Assembly: GCF_050947335.1 (NCBI RefSeq) | Contig: NC_134989.1 | Coordinates: 7,185,501 to 7,249,500, forward strand | Length of the DNA stretch: 64,000 bases | Reading direction: 5' to 3' | Source of the DNA: Megachile rotundata | Lineage: Eukaryota > Arthropoda > Insecta > Hymenoptera > Megachilidae | Part shown: positions 58,815 through 64,000 of the stretch, piece by piece | Numbering within the stretch: position 1 is the first letter of the stretch | Layout of the letters: every line of letters begins with the position of its first letter | Translations under genes and position numbers: made by a program | The notes under the pieces: model-generated | Seen by the model: only the letters and a program-made list of their open reading frames with translations | The model's database searches: none | Told to the model about the DNA's origin: nothing

Positions 58815-59530
58815 ATTACAAAATGTCGGAACAGCTGGCACAAAATGGCGTCACGACGCGTAAGGGGATCGAATTCGCGCCTGGCAGGAACGAACAGCTT
58901 CGAATTACTACGCATGGGATCGCTTCGAAATAAAATCCATCCAGCTTAACTTTATTGGAGAATACGTCCACGTGACACGATTGGTCGGATTATTTTGAAA
59001 TTCGTCGAATTGATAAACGTATCGATAGAGAAATTACATCCAGTTCGTTTGTTCGATTTTCCTCTCTCTAATGATCGTCGTTAGTCTTCCTTTTGCTGGT
59101 AACTATTCAACCAGTAACGAAACTATCGACAGCTTTCTCGAGGATTTAAACTTGTTGCTCGAAAATGCGGCTAAAACGCTGACACAATGCTTTTCACGAA
59201 AATCCTCGCGAATGCAACGGTGAATTATTCGACAACTCGTACTTCGAACGTCTTAAATCCGACAGATATGGAGATGGAAAAAATGTTATCGTTTTTCTGT
59301 TCGCTTAAATTAGATACTGTAGGGCTTGTGAATCGAGTGTAATTTATTTTAAGGAATTTTTGTGTAAGGAGGGCAGCAATTTGCTTGAAGTATTCTTTTT
59401 TATACGTTGCATGCTCCAGAAAATATGGCGGAAAATGCTGTTCACCAGAAGGAGGATTTGTACGTGAAAATGTCACGTCGAGATCAACAAGTTGTACGTC
59501 GGAAATCACTGTATCAAATATTCAGAATGA
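58815..59530. other. GC-richer island
   Basis: CpG-bearing non-repetitive DNA; the 94-codon minus frame (59,225-59,509) is unrecognised. AAAATGGCG near 58,841 is a Pho/YY1-like core. Confidence 0.35.
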
Positions 59531-60000
59531 TGTCAGCCAACATTGAAGGTGTGCTTTATAAAATATAAGGAAAAATATTATAAATAATATTGAATACAAT
59601 AACCACAATAAGTATATCATTACAGATATTAGAATAACTTTGTGGAAACTTTTATTGCAAAATTGTGTAATCTCCAAAGTATTCTTCAAGCTGCTCTTTT
59701 CTGACTTGTGTCATAGAATTGGATCGTAAATTCCATTTCGGTGAATTTTCTTGCAGAAGCTGGAATGGTTGAAAAATTAAATATTTTTAAAAATGTATTT
59801 GGAAATGGTTTAAATTTAAACTTCAGATAAATTGCAAAATTACTGAATATATAAATAGATAGTTATACGAAATATTTTATGTAAACTTTACTAATTATTG
59901 TTAAAACTTTTTTATTTTACTTGTGACTCTGATTTTCGTTATGACAGTCTGTAAAATGAAATCCCGTCAGTTAAATGAATTGAATTGAAAGACTTCGTCA
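59530..60000. other. AT-rich spacer
   Basis: Nothing recognised. Confidence 0.5.
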
Positions 60001-60500
60001 GTGCATTCAACATTTTTACACTTGTAAACGCAGAGTGTCCTCCGTGTATTCGTTCCTGCACGATTTTCGTCGCTTCCTTCAACCGGTGAAAAGCGAAAAA
60101 AGAAATGACAAGGTTGTTACCGCTCTTTTACTGTTCCTATAGCGTTCGTCGCTTGATTATGTCCGCGTGCAATTACACGGTTGTTAACATTCCTCTTCAT
60201 TTTGGGCCTTGTTAATGCGCTAGACAGAACCTTTTGATGTAATAGAAATTGCAGTGCCCGACTGTTTGCTGCAAACTTTAACGGGCTGTTCGCAACGCTT
60301 TCAGAAACGCTTCTTCCTGCAGTTTCATCGTAATTCCCGCTAAATAGCCGTTGCTCGAAGGCCGAATCTTGCAAGAGCAAATATTCCTTAATTCTGAAAT
60401 TTGCCCAAGCACCATCAAGTTTGTGCCGTTGTTCCGCGAACTGAACGCGGTTTTACGGTGGTGTACAATTGGCTGACGATGTTGAATCGTTTTAAGAATT
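60000..60500. other. GC-richer island
   Basis: CpG-bearing DNA; the 87-codon minus frame (60,117-60,380) has no recognised domain. Confidence 0.35.
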
Positions 60501-62640
60501 TTGAAGCGTTTCTATCCATCTTTTCTTTAGCTTGATTCAAAAATTCAAGAACTTATTCGCAATGTTCGTGATTATGTAAATGATACTATAGTCCCCTATT
60601 TTTGCTAAGCAGAAACAGCAACACGATTGACCCCTTAACCTACAATTTTCCAACCAGTTGCATCATTAATAGCTAGCTAGTTATTGTTATATAAAATGCT
60701 AAATAAAAAAATGTTAAAGTTAGGCACATTTTGTATTTGACTGATTTTAAGATATAAGTGAAATTGAACTCAAAATTTCTATAAAAATAAAAGTATTATC
60801 AGATATGAATTGGGGTACGTTTAAGACTAAATAATAAAAAATGTATAATATTTAAAATGCATTTAAAAATAAATCGATTTCGAGACTTTAAAGTTTTGCA
60901 TCATATAAAATAATTAGTATCTTTTATTTTGTGATAGTTTCTTGTTTCACGTCAGACATGAAATATGGTTCTGCTTTATAATTTTGTAGAACATTGTTTA
61001 GAACACGTGAAGAGAACAGGTTTGTTAATAGTGGCGATGGTTAGGTGTTAATATTTATAACTTCCGCGATAAAAAAAACTTTGCGTCTCCCTTTCTGAAA
61101 CTTTCTTGATAAACTGCCGGAACTTCTAGCTATTACACCGGTAAAGTAAGAAAGCTAACTTCCGTTTATGATGGAATTTAGTGAATAAACTTTACAGGAT
61201 AAGGAGTAGGCGCATAACTTCTGATTGTTTTGTGCTAAAAAATTCTTATCCCGGGACAAACAAATTTGTATATTTTCTGCTGTCGTTTTGTTTACTGTAG
61301 ACGTGGCTGTGAACAAGATTGCGTTAAATTTTAACTGTCAAAACTTACAATCAATGCTTATTTCTTATATGATACGAATGCAAATTACTCTACGTTATTA
61401 TTTAAATTAAATTTTTAAATTTGTAATTTGAAACCCAGTAATTTGCAAAACAAATACAATTTTAATTAGTATTGCTTTGATATGAAAAGTTTTCTGAATC
61501 AAAGTTTCAGAGTTTCAACGAAAGCATACAAATTCAATGAAGTAACACAATTTCCATTTTGATTATAAAATGTCAGGTTAAAATATAAGAAACGTATTAC
61601 TTTACAATATAATTGAAGCACATTATTCAAAATGTTTCCAACAACACATCTGTCTTCACGATTTATTAAAATTCGTTCGCATTTCATCGACCGTAAAACG
61701 TTTAATCACCCGTATTTATAAACTGTTATCGAATATGTTTGAATTAACTGTTTACAGTTTTTTCCTTCACGTTTTTTGCGGTTAGGTTGGTAAACACACG
61801 TAGAGTGGTCCAATCAAGCGCGAGCGAACGAATGGAGAAACTGCGCTCCACCTATACAAATTGTACAAACGGCGAGATTTGTGTATGCAAACAGCCTGTG
61901 TATATGTCAAGCTCTATCAATCAACCTCCAAGACAACTTCTAGCTTAGTCAAACCAAATTGTACCAATTCCTAGTTACACGAGTTATCTTGCGTATAAGT
62001 TACGTATATTCGCAGCTGAGCGGTTTCTGGCTGAATCCCCCAAAACTCGTTACTATAGTCCCTAATGTTCTCGCGTAGTTACCATATTTGTAAGTTATTT
62101 CGGCAAATGGAACTTCGACAATGTTCATTTTGTCACGTTATTTCAATATTAATTGCTGCATTTGTGCGATTTGTGTACTGAGAAATTAATAATCAAGGAT
62201 TCACGTAATCCAGATATACATCTAGACATGTATACAAGTACATTTAAGTATAAGTATATTTAAGTAGACATAGGGTATAGAATCTTTTAAGTAATCTTCT
62301 GATATGAACTTTTTAGTATTTTATTATTTTATTTTATTATTACTATTTCAGTATTAATACATTAATATTACAATTTCATTATTTCATTATAATTATTATT
62401 ATTACAGTATTATTACACTGTTCTACTATTTTGCTATATTATTCTTTAGAGTTGTATTATACTGTTCCATTTTTTACTACTTTATATTTTACCATTTTAC
62501 AATCTTAGTAATCTATTTTATTACTTTTCTGTTGTACACTTTATCATTCTACTGTTTACCTCTCCTATTCTAATTTTACTATATTACTATTTAACTGTGT
62601 CAGGATTAAAAACTTTATTTTGTGTTGATCAAAGTAAGAT
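60500..62640. other. AT-rich DNA, low complexity toward the end
   Basis: A CpG-bearing patch at about 61,780-62,110. From about 62,290 to 62,600 the DNA becomes TATTACTATTTTA-like low complexity. No gene. Confidence 0.5.
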
Positions 62641-62893
62641 ATAAGTATGAATGGCTAATTGGGTTGTTAGAACAAGAGCGTGCGACGTAGCGTTGACACG
62701 ACGCCATTTGCACGAGGCTGAGGCCCATATGGCGCGAATTTTAAACGCACTTCTCAACATTCTTATGATTTCTGCCATTTACAGAATTATTATCAAACTA
62801 CCACTTTATTATTCTACTACACAACTTCACTTTATCTGTTAAATATTAGTACTTCATTAATTATTTATTTTTCCCACTTGGCACGAATTTTAA

Positions 62894-63530
62894 CCCTTTG
62901 CGGACGACGACTTTTTCGGCCGGGTAAGGTAGTAGGACGAAGCGATTTTCGCAAATGCGTTGAGTGATTTACATGATGCAATAAAATGATCTTACATATA
63001 AATTACCTTTTAAAAACGTTATATTTGGATTGTTTATCTATATTTACATGTTTATCTATACAAGAAACTAACTATCTTTACAAGAGCATCTATCTTTACA
63101 AGAATTACGGTCTATAATGTCGTTTTGTGTGATACGCTGTATAGCATTCACCAAGATGCATCCGTGGTTTATCTGGGCACGTATCACAATAATACGTCGT
63201 CTCATGTCTACCACCTGGTTTGTTACGGGTTGAACAAACTTTACAGTCCTTCTTTGTTCCCGTAAGAATTACTGTTTCCTATATACTGTTGTTAAGGCTA
63301 CACAATTTGGAAGGCCCTTCATTATTTAATCTCTGTTACGACGTATCATTTTACACATCCTATATAAGAACCTAAGCAGTTCAGCAACCTCTTTAAGAAG
63401 CAATAGTGCGACCCAGTCGATTGGAGATAGAGGGAACATAAACATACACCGACTGTCGACTGTCACTCGCCACTCGTCCTGCCGCACGAAAAGCCGTGGC
63501 GACTGAGAGTCGCCTATCGTCCGCAAAGGG
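62894..63530 (-). mobile_element. piggyBac-superfamily element, 637 bp, non-autonomous
   Basis: Flanked by TTAA at 62,890-62,893 and 63,531-63,534. Termini are perfect 14-bp inverted repeats CCCTTTGCGGACGA / TCGTCCGCAAAGGG. A GGCGACT-GAG-AGTCGCC subterminal hairpin lies near 63,498-63,514. Most of the transposase is deleted; only the cysteine-rich tail remains, on the minus strand. The neighbouring duplicate keeps the unoccupied TTAA at 62,741-62,744. Confidence 0.95.
63105..63278 (-). pseudogene. piggyBac transposase C-terminal cysteine-rich domain remnant
   Basis: On the minus strand, 57 codons read through DCKVC, then ETTYYCDTCPDKP, then LGECYTAYH, closing at TAA (63,105-63,107). The spacing C-x2-C ... 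Y-x-C-x2-C ... C-x4-H is the zinc-binding cysteine-rich domain that ends piggyBac and PGBD-type transposases and contacts the terminal repeats. A TAG immediately upstream (63,279-63,281) shows that the catalytic part is lost. The tail itself has no internal stop, so it decayed less than its counterpart at 28 kb. Confidence 0.88.
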
Positions 63531-63680
63531 TTAAACGCACTTCTCAACATTCTACTATACCATTCTTATGATTTCTGCCATTTACAGAATTTTTATCAAA
63601 TTAACACTTTAGTATTCTGCTACACTACCTCACTTTTATATGTTAAATATTAGTACTTCATTAATTATTTATTTTCCAAT

Positions 63681-64000
63681 TTATTTTCAATTTGAGAGTT
63701 TGTATTCAATCGATCGTTCTTAGCCAAAGCGCGTGTCGCACACAAGTACTTAGAGAAATTCAGACTGTAAAGGTCTGCGTCCACAAGTAAACTAATGGTT
63801 ATTTCTCTAGGATCGGGTTATGTAATTGACAGAGGAACAAGGAAATCAGATTTTCCCGACGTGCAACCAACTTGATCCAACGAAGTTTGATCCTTCCGAG
63901 CGTCGACTAGTTCCAACCCGTTAATTACAAGTTTTACATTTGAATTTAACGGGTATCCCTTTGCTCTTTCAAGCGTTAGCTATGATTTCCCTTTCAAGAG
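63681..64000. other. Non-repetitive DNA, nothing recognised
   Basis: Moderately CpG-bearing after about 63,700; no frame or repeat recognised before the window ends. Confidence 0.4.

Larger units (their letters stand above)
62733..63680. repeat. 148-bp tandem duplication interrupted by piggyBac
   Basis: Copy A (62,733-62,880) runs GCGCGAATTTTAAACGCAC, CTTCTCAACATTC, TTATGATTTCTGCCATTTAC, then ATTAGTACTTCATTAATTATT. Copy B starts GCACGAATT (62,881-62,889), is broken at TTAA by the element, and resumes TTAAACGCACTTCTCAACATT at 63,531, followed by the same blocks to about 63,680. Confidence 0.9.

Overview
The window is AT-rich eukaryotic DNA with no protein-coding gene that I can recognise. Open frames are short, none gives a recognisable cellular protein, and most long ones fall in tandem arrays or are open on both strands. 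The only recognisable proteins are transposase remnants of the piggyBac and mariner superfamilies. Roughly AT-rich unique DNA, short CpG-bearing islands richer in G+C, TTAA-flanked piggyBac elements and decayed mariner DNA suggest an insect nuclear genome, perhaps hymenopteran (a bee or relative). That placement is inference. The window could be intergenic or lie within a very long intron; a CAG|GTAAGT recursive-splice motif at 26,818 would fit the intron reading on the + strand.

Layout: three kinds of sequence alternate. (1) GC-richer non-repetitive islands of 0.3-1 kb, at about 1.3, 2.7, 5.3, 7.4, 10.3, 13.0, 15.7, 19.7-20.6, 21.7-22.5, 24.2, 29.5, 33.0, 35.0-36.0, 41.1-41.9, 43.2, 45.7, 47.5-48.2, 49.7, 52.0, 55.1, 58.8-59.5 and 60.1 kb; these are the best places for regulatory or conserved non-coding DNA. 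(2) AT-rich unique DNA in which I see nothing. (3) Many tandem arrays: a 22-bp minisatellite (8.9-9.7 kb), 182-bp satellite (18.9-19.6), 126-bp unit (30.2-31.1), 32-bp unit (36.4-36.8), 31-bp unit (40.6-40.9), about 160-bp unit (46.5-47.4) and 46-bp unit (53.4-54.1). Ten further strand-asymmetric arrays are built from AAATTTCC/GGAAATTT-like words, and in each one strand nearly lacks C.

Mobile elements: a 1.25-kb piggyBac derivative (27,100-28,348) with TTAA flanks and repeated ACCGGTCA-AA-TGACCGGT palindromes; a 637-bp piggyBac derivative (62,894-63,530) inserted in one copy of a tandem duplication whose other copy keeps the empty TTAA site; a 221-bp deleted mariner (51,501-51,721) nested in a second copy of a TTAA-CCYTTTGCACTC repeat also present at 36.9 kb; a 787-bp terminal-inverted-repeat element enclosing the 46-bp array; and a fold-back element with arms of about 140 bp (43,984-44,440).

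The main biological observation is that several minisatellites appear to be internal parts of dispersed elements, because their flanks recur without the array or with a different copy number. The 22-bp array and its flank recur at 30.0 kb, the G-rich array and its flank recur at 42.2 and 50.5 kb, the 26-bp array recurs inverted at 15.0 and 45.4 kb, and the 46-bp array is bounded by inverted repeats.
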